Assembly (NCBI RefSeq): GCF_000001735.4
Contig: NC_003070.9
Span: forward strand, 10,286,001 to 10,350,000
Length of the DNA stretch: 64,000 nt
Source: Arabidopsis thaliana
Lineage: Eukaryota > Streptophyta > Magnoliopsida > Brassicales > Brassicaceae
Reading direction: 5' to 3'
Shown: in pieces, positions 12,451 to 22,055 of the stretch
Position numbering within the stretch: the first letter of the stretch is position 1
Layout: the number at the start of each line of letters is the position of its first letter
Notes under the pieces: model-generated
What the model saw: the letters and a program-made list of their open reading frames with translations, nothing else
What the model was told of the DNA's origin: nothing
Database searches by the model: none
Translations under genes and position numbers: made by a program

Positions 12451-13930
12451 TTAGTAGTGTACAGATCGAACTGCAGTTATGAAGGAACTTATCTTAGACT
12501 TATCCTTCTGGATGCCGTCTATGCCGCAAATACCACTGCTAACATCAATTCCATCAGGTTGAAGGATAGAAAGAGCTTCTGAAACATTTGTTGGATTGAT
12601 TCCCCCAGCTAAGAGCCACCCATTTCTGCTTCTGACGGAAGGTAACTTGAATTGAGCCCAGTTAAATCCTTTTCCACAGCAGAAAATTGTTATGATTGAA
12701 CCTATCACACTCTTGATATTTCAGTCACTTGTGAAAGACAAACGGTTTCATGGACTAGAGTGATTGTGTAACTCGTTCCTCGAAGGAATACATTACAATG
12801 AGACAGTGCGAAGAAACTTAAAAGTTGATCTAGGTACCTCCCACCCGTTGCACTATCCACAAGAATCCAATCAGCGAGATGACCATCCTCTTCAGGAACT
12901 ACATTCAGGAGCTTTCCATCCTCATTTGCATTAAGGACATATATGACTTTCCTTTCCCGTACTAACCTCGAGAAAGCAGCACGTGAACTATTACCATGAA
13001 GCTGTAAGAAACCATAACCATCAACCGTTAATAAAGCTGAGAAAATCACTTTGGTGAGAGCAAAATAAAAATCGATAAGAATGTAGAGAACCTGCACAAG
13101 CTCAAGGTCAGAGGAATCAGCTGCTCTGAGTATCGTGTTCTCATCATCTTCAACAAAAACACCAACAGGTTTGGCCCCACCTTCCCTGGCCACTTGGGAA
13201 ATATCCTTTGCAACAGAAAGAGAAATGGATCGTTTTGAATGTGGCCAAATAATCATCCCAATGAAATCAGCACCAGCCTCAACTGCCATAGCTGCATCTC
13301 TGGCTGATGTGATGCCACACATCTTAACCAAAGGTCTATCCTTTCCTCTGTCATCATCCTTAGGAGCTACATTCTCTGTGCTGGAAACACTGCAGCTCAA
13401 TTTCCTGTTCTGAGCATACCCGACACTTGAAAAAGACACCTTTCGATTGCTTAAACCTGAGCATATCCAGTAAGAAACAAGAGATCAGTGGCAAGATTCA
13501 GCAATATACCGGAAACAAAGAGAACCACACACACAAATTCTAGTGAAATCTCAATAAAACCAAAAGCCAAGAAAAGTAACCAGATTTGGAGGTTTTGGAG
13601 AAATTCAGAGCTCTAGGATGGAGGTGGAGATCAGAGGATATTCCTGAGGAAAAGAAGAAAGCTTGTTTCATCAACTGATCTTAGAATAAAGCTTACTATT
13701 AAGAAAACAACACAAGCTCTGAATTTTACAAGACAACCAAGTTTCCTATTAGTACAAGAAGATGACATTGACAAGCAAAACAATATAATAGAAAAGTGGA
13801 TCATCACTAAAGCAGGATTGATAGCAGCGGAATTCACAACTAGAAAACTCTATTTAAGCTCTTTGAGTAAATACATGGAACAAGTTATCTGCATTTCTAT
13901 CCCCAGAAAGAAAATAATACCTGTAGACAT
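12451..13930 (-). CDS. PAI3: Phosphoribosylanthranilate isomerase (PAI3), with a damaged last splice acceptor
   Basis: TrpF-type enzyme that isomerises N-(5-phosphoribosyl)anthranilate in plastid tryptophan synthesis. Exons on the minus strand: 13921-13930 (MSTG...), 13581-13643, 13092-13456, 12838-13001, then the last exon to the stop at 12451. The N-terminus through [12 protein letters not shown] is a transit peptide. The barrel begins [20 protein letters not shown] with the catalytic Cys in MCGI; the catalytic Asp is in [12 protein letters not shown]. The end ([28 protein letters not shown]) carries the phosphate-binding loops. The normal last exon should begin with TGGAAAAGG (GKGFNW) at 12676, but the preceding dinucleotide is TG, not AG. 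The nearest in-frame AG (12710-12711) would add 33 bases, inserting 11 residues ([11 protein letters not shown]) into the conserved GGSGxGFNW loop. PAI3 is the weakest of the three Arabidopsis PAI genes as I recall. Confidence 0.9.
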
Positions 13931-14070
13931 CTCAATTTGACACTGTTGGAAATCTCAGATGATATCGGATTTTCTCCCGTCGATGAAATGAGACGAGAGA
14001 GGGTCAGCTGAGTTTTTGTTTTTGTACAACAAATGGTTTTGTACAACAGAGGAAGAGAGACGATCGAATT

Positions 14071-14202
14071 ATGGGCCTTTTGGATTTTATTTGGATATAA
14101 ATTGGGCCTATAATAAACTAGGCCCATATATAAAGCGGTGGGAAGAGAGAAACCCTAAAAACCTAAGGAGTCTTCTGCTTCTATATAAAGCCTAAACCCT
14201 AA
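14071..14202. promoter_or_regulatory. Shared promoter region between PAI3 and snoRNA cluster 1: site II motifs and teloboxes
   Basis: GGGCC/GGCCC site II elements occur at 14071-14077, 14102-14108 and 14121-14126. TATATAA follows at about 14126 and again near 14182. Telobox AAACCCTA motifs lie at 14150 and 14194. This combination is characteristic of Arabidopsis snoRNA and ribosomal-protein promoters. It lies between the divergent PAI3 start and the snoRNA cluster, so it probably drives the plus-strand snoRNA precursor. Confidence 0.65.
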
Positions 14203-14353
14203 CCTCCTCTTCATCCAATAAATTATCGACGGCCAAATAAAGTTTTGATTTTTATCTCTCATTCGGTAGATTTAGTGAATTAGGTGTTGTTGGTGTCTAT
14301 GCTTCTTCGTATAGCTTAGATTTTGTTATTTTCGTAATTCGTTTAATGTTTTT

Positions 14354-14447
14354 GAGGAAAGTGATGATATGAAATTGTCGCCCCAGGCTTAATCTGCATC
14401 CATTACGATGGTTGTAACATGGTGATTGACTATTTTTGTCTGATTCT
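14354..14447 (+). ncRNA. C/D-box snoRNA, cluster 1 member 1
   Basis: C box GTGATGA at 14361-14367 and terminal D box CTGA at 14440-14443, flanked by short complementary ends (GAGGAA / TTCTC). The block is retained in the second cluster at 22748 while surrounding spacers differ. I could not assign the rRNA target. Confidence 0.6.
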
Positions 14448-14488
14448 CTCAAATCGTTTATTATGATTCTGTTATAATGGTTGTGTAT

Positions 14489-14565
14489 GGATATGATGAA
14501 ATGGCAATAATGTTTTGTGACACCCAGTCTGATCTTCGTGATTGATTTGCCATATTTTCTGATCC
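14489..14565 (+). ncRNA. C/D-box snoRNA, cluster 1 member 2
   Basis: Complete box set: GGAT terminal stem, C box ATGATGA, D' CTGA (in CAGTCTGATC), C' GTGATTGA, D box CTGA, and the closing ATCC. The conserved block recurs at 22881-22957. Guide target not assigned. Confidence 0.75.
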
Positions 14566-14625
14566 TAATTCTTCTTCAGTTTTGTGAATTTTGATTCAAA
14601 GTTTTGATCTTTGAAAGGGAGGAAT

Positions 14626-14699
14626 GAGGATGTAATTCCATACGTCTGCAAATCTGAAATACAGTGTTGATACAATGACATGCACTACCATCTGACCTC
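14626..14699 (+). ncRNA. C/D-box-like snoRNA, cluster 1 member 3
   Basis: Terminal stem GAGG/CCTC encloses a degenerate C box (GGATGTA), a D' box CTGA, a C'-like GTTGATA and a D box CTGA. It is conserved at 23018-23092. The weak C box lowers certainty. Confidence 0.55.
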
Positions 14700-14748
14700 T
14701 GTTTTCTTGTTTTTGTTTTTGTTTTCAATACCCTTTTGTTAGTTGTCT

Positions 14749-14834
14749 GCAATCAGTGATGAAATTATGTCAAATTCAATGATTATACAATGATTATTAT
14801 AATCACTAGATCACCATCTTTCGGCTGAGATTGC
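14749..14834 (+). ncRNA. C/D-box snoRNA of U51/snR39 type guiding 25S rRNA methylation
   Basis: Terminal stem GCAATC/GATTGC, C box GTGATGA, D box CTGA at 14825-14828. The 14 bases before the D box (TCACCATCTTTCGG, 14811-14824) are complementary to the universally conserved 25S/28S rRNA stretch CCGAAAGATGGTGA. By the fifth-nucleotide rule the second A of CCGAAAG would be 2'-O-methylated. I recall this as the U51/snR39-class target. The copy at 23133-23218 has the same guide. Confidence 0.8.
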
Positions 14835-14877
14835 TGTTTCTTCTTTTTTGGAATTATTGTTTGTGTTATTGTTGACG

Positions 14878-15021
14878 ATTTGCCTATGGTATCTGATGTC
14901 CAAAGTTTGATAATTGTGTTTGGACATTTCGTTTTTCTTAGGCAGAAAGTGATTTCAGGCTTTGCGACACTGTTAGCTTATCACATAAGCTACCTGTTAC
15001 TTTTAATACCTGGTTACATCT
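14878..15021 (+). ncRNA. H/ACA-like snoRNA, cluster 1 member 5
   Basis: Two hairpins. The first pairs TGCCTA (14881) with TAGGCA (14939) around an inner TGTCCAAA/TTTGGACA stem. The second has an 8-bp stem TAGCTTAT/ATAAGCTA with a lower TCAGG/CCTGG stem. A purine-rich hinge (CAGAAAG) lies between them. ACA at 15016-15018 is followed by three bases, and similarity with the second cluster stops at that point, as expected for a mature H/ACA 3' end. The hinge does not match ANANNA perfectly. An overlapping ORF starting MPMVSDVQS exists but is better explained by the RNA. Confidence 0.6.
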
Positions 15022-15482
15022 ATATATCAATCTTTGGTTTGGTTTGGGTTTTAACATCATTGCTCCTTTTGTTTTTCGTATCATCTTGTGTTTTTATGTG
15101 GTCTTGTGCAGGATTTGTTGGCTTGTTCTCTTGGTGTAGGATTGGCTTCTAATGCGGATGATATGCTTACTACGAGCAACTTCAATCGGTCTCAAGAATC
15201 AAAATTGTCTGTTGTTTAATGTTGTATTTGATGGACGAATCTAGTCTTCTAAGACTATGTAATGTAATCTCTTAACCCAATAAAGAAAATTATCAACTTA
15301 GCAATATTCATTGTCTAACTTATTTTCATAAAATGGCAAAGATACTGAAGTTGATTTCCAGATGATGAGACACTCTAAAAGAGAGACAAACATGATATCT
15401 TGTATTTCTGTAATGATCTGACTAATCTAATAATACAGTAGAATCATTACAAACAAAGAAGAAATGGCTTGATTTTGATTCT
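15022..15482. other. 3' part of snoRNA cluster 1 transcript and SAUR 3' flank
   Basis: No ORF of note. Plus-strand sequence to about 15290 ends near CAATAAAG, a possible 3' end of the snoRNA precursor. From about 15400 leftward-reading sequence is the SAUR 3' UTR, with a DST-like block (TTAGATTAG, CAGATCATT, AGAAATACAA on the minus strand). Confidence 0.45.
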
Positions 15483-15908
15483 CTAAAATACAAGCCGAGT
15501 ACTACTATGTTCTTGAAGTTGAAAAGAGCATGGTAAAGAACATCTAGTACTAGAGATTGACGTTATAAGAGCCTTTTCTGTGTCTCCATCCATTCGTCTT
15601 TGGACCAATCTGATGAGATACTCCAAGAAAACCGAATCGAATGGCAATGTGATTGGTCCTTCCGTGGGGATGCCAAACTCTTCTTCGGATATCTTCAAGA
15701 GCTCTTGGATAACAGAGTTGCTCAGATAACTTATTGGAAAAGCAAAGCGGATTCTATCGGATGTGTAAACCACAAAACAGCCCTTCTCTGCAGCGGTTGA
15801 GCTGCTAGTAGTATCAGTTGATCTATGAAAAGAGATTCTTTTCCTTCTTAAGGCAGCTCTCTGTTGCCATTTCTTGGCCATCTTCAAGAGCTTCTTTGTG
15901 TTCATCAT
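15483..15908 (-). CDS. SAUR61: SAUR auxin-responsive protein (probably SAUR61)
   Basis: Single-exon SAUR of 141 residues. SAURs of this clade promote cell expansion by inhibiting PP2C-D phosphatases and so activating plasma-membrane H+-ATPases. The start is the ATG pair at 15908 (MMNTKKLLKMAKKWQQRAAL), shared by all paralogues here; an in-frame upstream extension in the leader is not conserved. The SAUR core runs from KGCFVVYTSDRIRFAFPISY through LSNSVIQELLKISEEEFGIP to PITLPFDSVFLEYLI. It has the variable Ser/Thr linker before the core and the family tail. First of five minus-strand SAURs. The upstream block near 16139 has GGGTCCC and CATGTGGAT motifs shared by the cluster. The 3' UTR has a DST-like element, a known mRNA-instability signal in SAURs. 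Gene number from order. Confidence 0.9.
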   Translation of the reverse strand: MMNTKKLLKMAKKWQQRAALRRKRISFHRSTDTTSSSTAAEKGCFVVYTSDRIRFAFPISYLSNSVIQELLKISEEEFGIPTEGPITLPFDSVFLEYLIRLVQRRMDGDTEKALITSISSTRCSLPCSFQLQEHSSTRLVF

Positions 15909-16800
15909 TATATTTAGGGAAAAGCTGTTTAAGATTGGAAAGAGGAAGAGATGTGCAAATTGTGTTGTATAACGTAACTCTTTGAATGCAAGTTGTGGTT
16001 GATGAAGAATCCAATAGGCTTGTTGCATGATATATATAAGGAGAAACTATTAGAGTTTAGATTCACTTAAGAGAAACCACACCAGACATAAGACATGCGT
16101 CTGTCTTTGTCTTTGTTTTATATGTGATGATCATAAGGGGTCCCTAAGTTGTAACCAATCTTGTCTACTCACAACATGTGGATTAGAAACCTCTCCTGAA
16201 AATACTTGACCATGTGGATTTAGGTATGAGTCACTTATACAATAGTATTACTATTAAATTTAGACACAGACATGTGCAAGTGAATGAAAGATGCAGAACT
16301 TGTAGACCCTTTGACGTTTACAGAGAAGTTAGAACCCTAAACTTACAGAAAATTCAATGGTTGTTAATAGCTCTCTAGATGAGTGAAAAAGTTTCATCAA
16401 GTTAATATTTTGTAGAATAATTGGAACCTTCTTTGAACATACAAGCAAGTGTTCTCTTTTCTCTTCTCACTGTGACAGATTAAGTAAGTTCAAATTATAA
16501 GAACATCTCTTGTTCTTGTGCAATCTTCTGTGCCTTAACAGAGATTCATATGGACATACGATGATTCATAGTGAAGTACAGTATATTTCATTAATATGGC
16601 TTGAGTATTCAGAGATTTATATGAAACTGTCAGAACAAGTGATTTTTGAAGTTGGGATAAAGTTTCCATTTATATGGAAGGTCATTTTTGAATTTTTATG
16701 AGACAACTTAAATGAGAGACCAAATAAGAATAGTTTGTATTCTGAAACAATTAAGCTGTCTAATCTATAAACTCTACAAAATACAGAAATTTGCGAAACT

Positions 16801-17226
16801 CTAAAACACAAGCAACTGTTGAGTAGCACTACAATGTTGTTGTGGTTGAAAAGAGCTTCTAGCACTTGAGATTGACAATAACAGAGCCTTTTCTGTATCT
16901 TCATCCATTCGTCTTTGGATCAGATTGATGAGATACTCTAAAAAGGCCGAATCGAATGGCAATGTGATTGGTCCTTCCGTCGGGAGACCGAACTCTTCTT
17001 CAGATATTTTCAAGAGCTCTTGGACAATAGTGTTGCTTAGGTAACTTAAGGGAAATGAAAAACGGATCTTATCAGCCGTGTAAACCACGAAACAACCCTT
17101 TTCTACAGCTGTTTGGCTGCTAGTAGTAATACTTGATCTCTGAAATGAAATTCTTTTTCTCTTGAGGGCTGCTCTTTGTTGCCATTTCTTGGCCAACTTC
17201 ATGAGCTTCTTTGCGTTTATCATCAT
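16801..17226 (-). CDS. SAUR62: SAUR auxin-responsive protein (probably SAUR62)
   Basis: Intronless, 141 residues, starting MMINAKKLMKLAKKWQQRAA. The core KGCFVVYTADKIRFSFPLSY, VQELLKISEEEFGLPTEG and PITLPFDSAFLEYLI is intact and it ends QQLLVF. Its promoter holds a GGTCCCAAGTTGGTAATCAA block near 17450, CATGATCATGTGGGTAT near 17520, and an AuxRE core (GAGACA forward, TGTCTC on the gene strand) at 17575-17580. The 3' UTR contains the best match in the cluster to the DST subdomain ATAGATTAG (16760-16768, minus strand). Same strand and spacing as its neighbours. Number assigned from gene order. Confidence 0.9.
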   Translation of the reverse strand: MMINAKKLMKLAKKWQQRAALKRKRISFQRSSITTSSQTAVEKGCFVVYTADKIRFSFPLSYLSNTIVQELLKISEEEFGLPTEGPITLPFDSAFLEYLINLIQRRMDEDTEKALLLSISSARSSFQPQQHCSATQQLLVF

Positions 17227-17380
17227 TTTCAGGGAGAGTTAAAGCTTGAGATTGGAAAGCAAGGTGGAGAAGGAAAGAGATAAGATTGGTGAGTTCTGTT
17301 TGTATAGATCTCTTTGAATAAAAGTTCTGGTTGATGAGGAATACCAATAAGCTTTGTTTCATTATATAGAAGGAGAAACT

Positions 17381-18500
17381 ATTAGGTTAAGACAAGCTCC
17401 TGAGCAATCCAACCAGACACAACACATGATTATGTTTCTAATCTATGGTCCCAAGTTGGTAATCAATTATGTCTGCATTCAACTAGTGGACTATAGATAA
17501 CTTGTGGTTAGAAGACATGATCATGTGGGTATAAATTTCCTATATGGACATTTATATGACAAGATTTAGGTACTGAGACATTATTGAAGAATGCAAGAGG
17601 CTGTTGATACTTGGTTAGTAGTCCTGGACATCTAAATCAAATGTGAGTCACAAAAATAATAGATCAAATATATATTCAGGGGACATCAAATCTTTTTTGT
17701 GAAGTCAAGGACCAAAAAAAGTGGTTAGAATTAATGGTCACTGATATAGATGGATACAATTTGCATCAGACAAGGAAAGACATGAGCTGGTGAAGCCAAG
17801 ATGAAGAGCATGTAGGTCCTTAGATTTTCTGGCCAGAAGAAAAATCATCGATTTAACCATACTTCTGTTTTATAGGGAAAATTTATGAAATGCGGTGAAT
17901 GAAATTTTTTGGTTTCAGAGAAAAACAGTTGGAAGAAACCGTCACATTAACTGATGTTGAAGTTATCTCTATAGTCCACTAGTTAATATTTTGTTGATCA
18001 AATAATTTTGGTGCGTACGTAACGTAAGGGTTCAGTGTCATTAAATTTTGTAACGACTTACAACTTACATGTTACAAAGATGCTAGAAGTATCGTTGATA
18101 CATGCATTAGCTGTCTGCTGCTTATACATGTCACAAAGTACTTTCCTCTGTTCATCAATCAGGTTTTGGACTTTTCCCATTTCTTTGGATTTCAAGTCAA
18201 GCTGTTCACTAGAGATGTTGATCAGATTGTTCAATTTTTTCTTAAGCATGACTTTTGTTAAGACTCCAGTTATTCATCCACAGCCGGAAGCTGCTTACCA
18301 GATTCTTCAATTTTGGAAAGAATCAGTAACAAATTTTTCTTCTTTCTATTTCTTACATGCTGAAACCATACATGTAGTAAATAGTAAATGTATAAAGTTC
18401 AAGATATATATAAGAGTTTTCAATTACTCTCAATAATGGAATATATGAAGTTAGTGAATTTTGAATTTTTGTGAAACAACTTAAATGAGAGACAAAATAA
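17381..18500. other. SAUR promoter and spacer with a small coiled-coil-like ORF relic
   Basis: 17400-17900 is the promoter block of the SAUR at 16801. Within 18058-18249 the minus strand encodes a 63-residue frame (KKLNNLINISSEQLDLKSKE...), lysine/leucine-rich and coiled-coil-like. This could be a fragment of a larger protein gene, but I do not recognise it and find no neighbouring exon. Otherwise nothing seen. Confidence 0.35.
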
Positions 18501-18570
18501 GAATAGTTTGTATTTCTGAAATGATCTGTCTATCTAATCCACTATAAACTTTACAGAAATTTGCTAAACT

Positions 18571-18999
18571 CTAAAATACAAGCAACTGTTGCGTAGTACT
18601 ACATTGTTGTTCTTGTGGTTGAAAAGAGCATCTAGCACTTGAGATTGACAATAACAAAGCCTTTTCTGTATCTTCATCCATTCGTCTTTGGATCAGTTTG
18701 ACGAGATACTCTAAAAAGGCCGAATCGAATGGTAATGTGATTGGTCCTTCCGTTGGGAGACCGAAATCTTCTTCAGATATTTTCAATAGCTCCTGGACAA
18801 CAGAGTTGCTCAGATAACTTATTGGAAAAGCAAAGCGGATTTTATCCGCCGTGTAAACCACGAAACAACCCTTTTCTACAGTAGAAGAGCTGCTAGTAAA
18901 GACACTTGATCTCTGAAATGAGATTCTTTTCCTGTGGAGGGCTGCTCTTTGTTGCCATTTCTTAGCCATCTTCATAAGCTTCTTTGCGTTTATCATCAT
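18571..18999 (-). CDS. SAUR63: SAUR auxin-responsive protein (probably SAUR63)
   Basis: Intronless SAUR of 142 residues: MMINAKKLMKMAKKWQQRAA, a Ser/Thr linker, then KGCFVVYTADKIRFAFPISY, VVQELLKISEEDFGLPTEG, LPFDSAFLEYLVKLIQRRMD and the tail QQLLVF. Its promoter and leader (19000-19330) are almost the mirror image of those of the plus-strand SAUR at 36683; both leaders even encode the same out-of-frame string MLCRVRLLRSLSKPNSFSFY. The two are therefore sister copies from an inverted duplication. A DST-like 3' element lies at 18508-18538. SAUR63 is the best studied of this clade (hypocotyl and stamen-filament growth). Number assigned from order. Confidence 0.9.
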   Translation of the reverse strand: MMINAKKLMKMAKKWQQRAALHRKRISFQRSSVFTSSSSTVEKGCFVVYTADKIRFAFPISYLSNSVVQELLKISEEDFGLPTEGPITLPFDSAFLEYLVKLIQRRMDEDTEKALLLSISSARCSFQPQEQQCSTTQQLLVF

Positions 19000-19980
19000 T
19001 TTCAGGGAGAGTTAAAGCTTGAGATTGGAAAGCAAAGTGTGGAGAAAGAAAGAGAAAAGATATGTGAGTTCTGTTTGAAAAGCTCTTTGAATGAAAGTTA
19101 TGGTTGATGAAGAGTACCAATAAGCTTGTTTCATTATATAGAAGGAGAAACTATTAGGTTTAGACAAGCTCCTGAGCAATCTAACCCGACACAACACATG
19201 CTTATGTTTCTACTCTGTAAGGGTCCCAAGTTGGTAATCAATTATGTCAGCTAATCAACTTGTGGACTATACAACTTATGGTGAGAAGACATGATCATGT
19301 GGGTATGAACCCTATATGGACGTTTATATGACAAGAGTTAGGTACTTAGATTGATGAAGAAGAATGCAAGAGGCTGTTGTTACATTATATTATGTATATG
19401 CAATAGAAGCCAAAAAAATGTCAAACTCAAGGTCTCAGGTTGGTTAGTGGTCCATCAGCTGAATCAAATGTGAGTCACAAATATAATGGATCAAGTACTT
19501 ATTCAGGGGACAACAAATCTGGTTGAAATTAATGATCCGATAGAGAGATACAAAGAAAGGCATGTGCTGGTGGAGCAAAGATGAAGAGCATGTAGGTCCT
19601 TAGATTTTCTGGCAAAGAAAAAGACAGTGAGTCAACTATTCCTGCTAAACTTTCACATTTCCTTGAGATAGATTAAGCTTGGATCATAAAAACATCTCTT
19701 GTTTTTATTACTTTTAAGAGATTCATAAGGAAAAAATGACGAATGAAAGTTAAGGCACCATTTTTTATGACTGAGAGTTGCAGAGCATAACAGTTATAGA
19801 ACCTTCACAACATGTCAAGAAGTTGAAGTTATCTCATTTTTCTCTGTGTACAATGAAAGTTGACTTTGATGAGGCAGTCTAAAAGATAGACATAAAGAAT
19901 AGTTTGTATTTCTGAAATATTCTGTCTAATCTAATAAAGTAGAATCTTTACAAACACAAAAACTGCTACACACGAATTCT

Positions 19981-20406
19981 CTAAAATACAAGCAATTGTT
20001 GAGTACTACGTTCTTGTAGTTTCAAAGAGCATTGGGAAGAACATCTAGCACTAGAGATTGACATTAACAAAGCCTTTTCTGTGTCTGCATCCATTCGTCT
20101 TTGGACCAATTTGATGAGATACTCCAAGAAAACTGAATCGAATGGCGATGTGATAGGTCCACCAGTTGGGAGGCCAAACTCTTCTTCAGAGATCTTCAAG
20201 AGTTCTTGGAAAACAGAGTTACTCAGGTAACTTAGCGGAAAAGCAAAGCGTGTGCTGTCTGTCGTGTAAACCACAAAACAACCCTTCTCTGCAGCGGTTG
20301 AGCTAGTAGCACTACTTGATCTTTGAAATGAGATCCTTTTCCTGTGGAGGGCTGCTCTTTGTTGCCACTTCTTGGCCATCTTGATTAGCTTTTTTGTGTT
20401 CATCAT
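19981..20406 (-). CDS. SAUR64: SAUR auxin-responsive protein (probably SAUR64)
   Basis: Intronless, 141 residues, starting MMNTKKLIKMAKKWQQRAAL. The core KGCFVVYTTDSTRFAFPLSY, VFQELLKISEEEFGLPTGG and SPFDSVFLEYLIKLVQRRMD is intact and it ends TQQLLVF. The Pro-Thr-Gly-Gly form links it to the SAUR at 35290. Its own promoter block is at 20560-20720 (AGGGTCCCAAGTTAGCAATC). Upstream lies a second, orphan SAUR-type promoter block. The 3' UTR carries the DST-like sequence at 19899-19936. Number assigned from order. Confidence 0.9.
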   Translation of the reverse strand: MMNTKKLIKMAKKWQQRAALHRKRISFQRSSSATSSTAAEKGCFVVYTTDSTRFAFPLSYLSNSVFQELLKISEEEFGLPTGGPITSPFDSVFLEYLIKLVQRRMDADTEKALLMSISSARCSSQCSLKLQERSTQQLLVF

Positions 20407-20817
20407 TCTTTTCAGGAAAATATTTTGTAGATCCGAAAGCAGAAGGAGATTTTAACTTGTGTTGTAGAACTCTTTGAATGCAAGTTATGATTGGTGAAGA
20501 TTCCCACAGGCTTGTTTCATTATATATAAGGAGAAACTATTATTGTTTTAGAGCAACCAAGCCAGACAGAAACACATGCCAGGTTTCTTGTTAGTGATCA
20601 TAAGGGTCCCAAGTTAGCAATCAATCTTATTTCAAATCAACTTGTGGATTAAAACATACATGGTGAGAACTGAGAAGACATGACCATGTGAGTATGAATC
20701 TTGTAATAAGAACGTTCATATGTCACGATTTAGCTGATACAAAGGCATTCAATATTCAATTAAAACCCTTTGATGTTCCCAGGGAAGTAAAATCTCTTAA
20801 CCTGCAGAAACTTCAAC

Positions 20818-21240
20818 GGTTCCTAAGGGTCTCAACTTATTAATAAACTATGTCTGCAAATCAACTTGTGGACTATACAACTTCTTCATGTGGGTATGAA
20901 TACTTTATGAACCTTTATATGACAAGATTTAGGTACTATTATATTGATGGAGAATGCAAGAGGCTGCTGTTACAGTATATACATAATGAGAACTTATACA
21001 TTACAAGAGAAGCCAAAAATTACCAAACTCTTGCATCTGTACAGATTTGTTTGTTAGCATAAGGGGTCCATCGGCTAAATCAAATGTTTGTCACAAAGAT
21101 AATAGATGAAGTACTTATTACTCAGGGGACAACAAATCTTTTGGTGAAATCAAGGACAACAAATGTGGTTAGAAGTAATGATCAATTAGATACAAAAGAA
21201 AGGCATGTGCTGATGAAGCAAGGATGAAGAGCATGTAGGT
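20818..21240 (-). promoter_or_regulatory. Orphan SAUR-type promoter relic
   Basis: This block repeats, in order, the landmarks of the other SAUR promoters: GGGTCTCAAC, CAACTTGTGGACTATACAAC, CATGTGGGTATGAA, CTTTATATGACAAGATTTAG, GAATGCAAGAGGCTG, and AGGGGACAACAAATC. No SAUR coding region follows it; the next gene downstream (19981) has its own promoter. A SAUR copy was probably deleted here. Confidence 0.55.
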
Positions 21241-21608
21241 CCATAAAATACAGCTACAATTTCTGGTAAAATTTCATATGTTCTTGTGTAGTCTATGAGA
21301 AACTTGATGTAAGGTAATTCGTAGTGAAAGGCGTTTTACTCCCGCTGCATCATTTTTCTTGAAAGATAGTATCAGAGTATATATGTCTTCAAAGAAGGAG
21401 ATATGTTTTAGTGAAATGGGTCAAAGATTGTTCTTAAGACCTTAGGCTGAAACTGCGAGAACATGTGACATTGAAGTTAAATTTAGATGAGACAATCTAA
21501 ACGAGTGAGAGAGAGACAAATATATAGTAGTTTGTATTTTTGAAATGATCTGTCTATCTAATACAGTATAATTTTTTACAGAGGAAAAAATGTCTACACT
21601 CTAATTCT

Positions 21609-21931
21609 CTAAAATACAAGTAATTGTTGGGTATAACCACTCTGTTGTTCTTGTGGTTGCATAGAGCATCTAGCACTAGAGATTGACATTAAAAGAGCTT
21701 TTTCTGTATCTCCATCCATTCTTCGTTCGATAAATTTGATGAGATACTCCAAGAAAACCGAGTCGAACGGCAACGTGATTGGTCCACCCGCCCTGAGGCC
21801 GAACTCTTCTTCAGATATCTTCAAGAGCTCTTCGAAAACAGAGTTGTTCAAGTAACTTAACGGAAAAGCAAAGCGGATTTTATCAACCGTGTAAACCACG
21901 AAACAGCCCTTCTCCACAGCAGTTGAGCTGC

Positions 21932-21965
<34 letters not shown>

Positions 21966-22055
21966 TGATCTTTGGAATGAGATTCTTTTCCTCTTGAGGG
22001 CAGCTCTTTGTTGCCATTTCTTGGCCATCTTGAGTAGTTTCTTAGTGTTGATCAT
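21609..22055 (-). CDS. SAUR65: SAUR auxin-responsive protein with a poly-threonine tract (probably SAUR65)
   Basis: Intronless, 148 residues from the ATG at 22055 (MINTKKLLKMAKKWQQRAAL); a longer in-frame upstream extension is leader. The linker between the basic N-terminus and the SAUR core contains eleven consecutive Thr encoded by an (ACT)n microsatellite (21932-21964). The core KGCFVVYTVDKIRFAFPLSY, VFEELLKISEEEFGLRAGG and PFDSVFLEYLIKFIERRMDG is intact, with Asn replacing Ser in SYLNNS. Promoter block near 22263 (AGGTCCCAAACTAGTAATCA). DST-like 3' UTR at about 21529-21563. Most upstream member of the minus-strand run. Number assigned from order. Confidence 0.9.
21932..21964 (-). repeat. 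(TAG)11 microsatellite coding for poly-Thr
   Basis: Eleven perfect trinucleotide units inside the SAUR65-type coding region, read as ACT on the gene strand. Paralogues have only one to three Thr here, so this is a recent expansion. Confidence 0.9.

Noticed and set aside
15909-16028. N-terminal extension of the SAUR61-type frame
   Set aside because: The extension is leader sequence; all paralogues begin at MMNTKK/MINTKK, and the extension is not conserved as protein.
19012-19197. 61-residue ORF MLCRVRLLRSLSKPNSFSFY (and its mirror at 36485-36670)
   Set aside because: Lies in the duplicated SAUR promoter/leader; similarity is explained by DNA duplication, and differences are not biased to synonymous sites as far as I can see.
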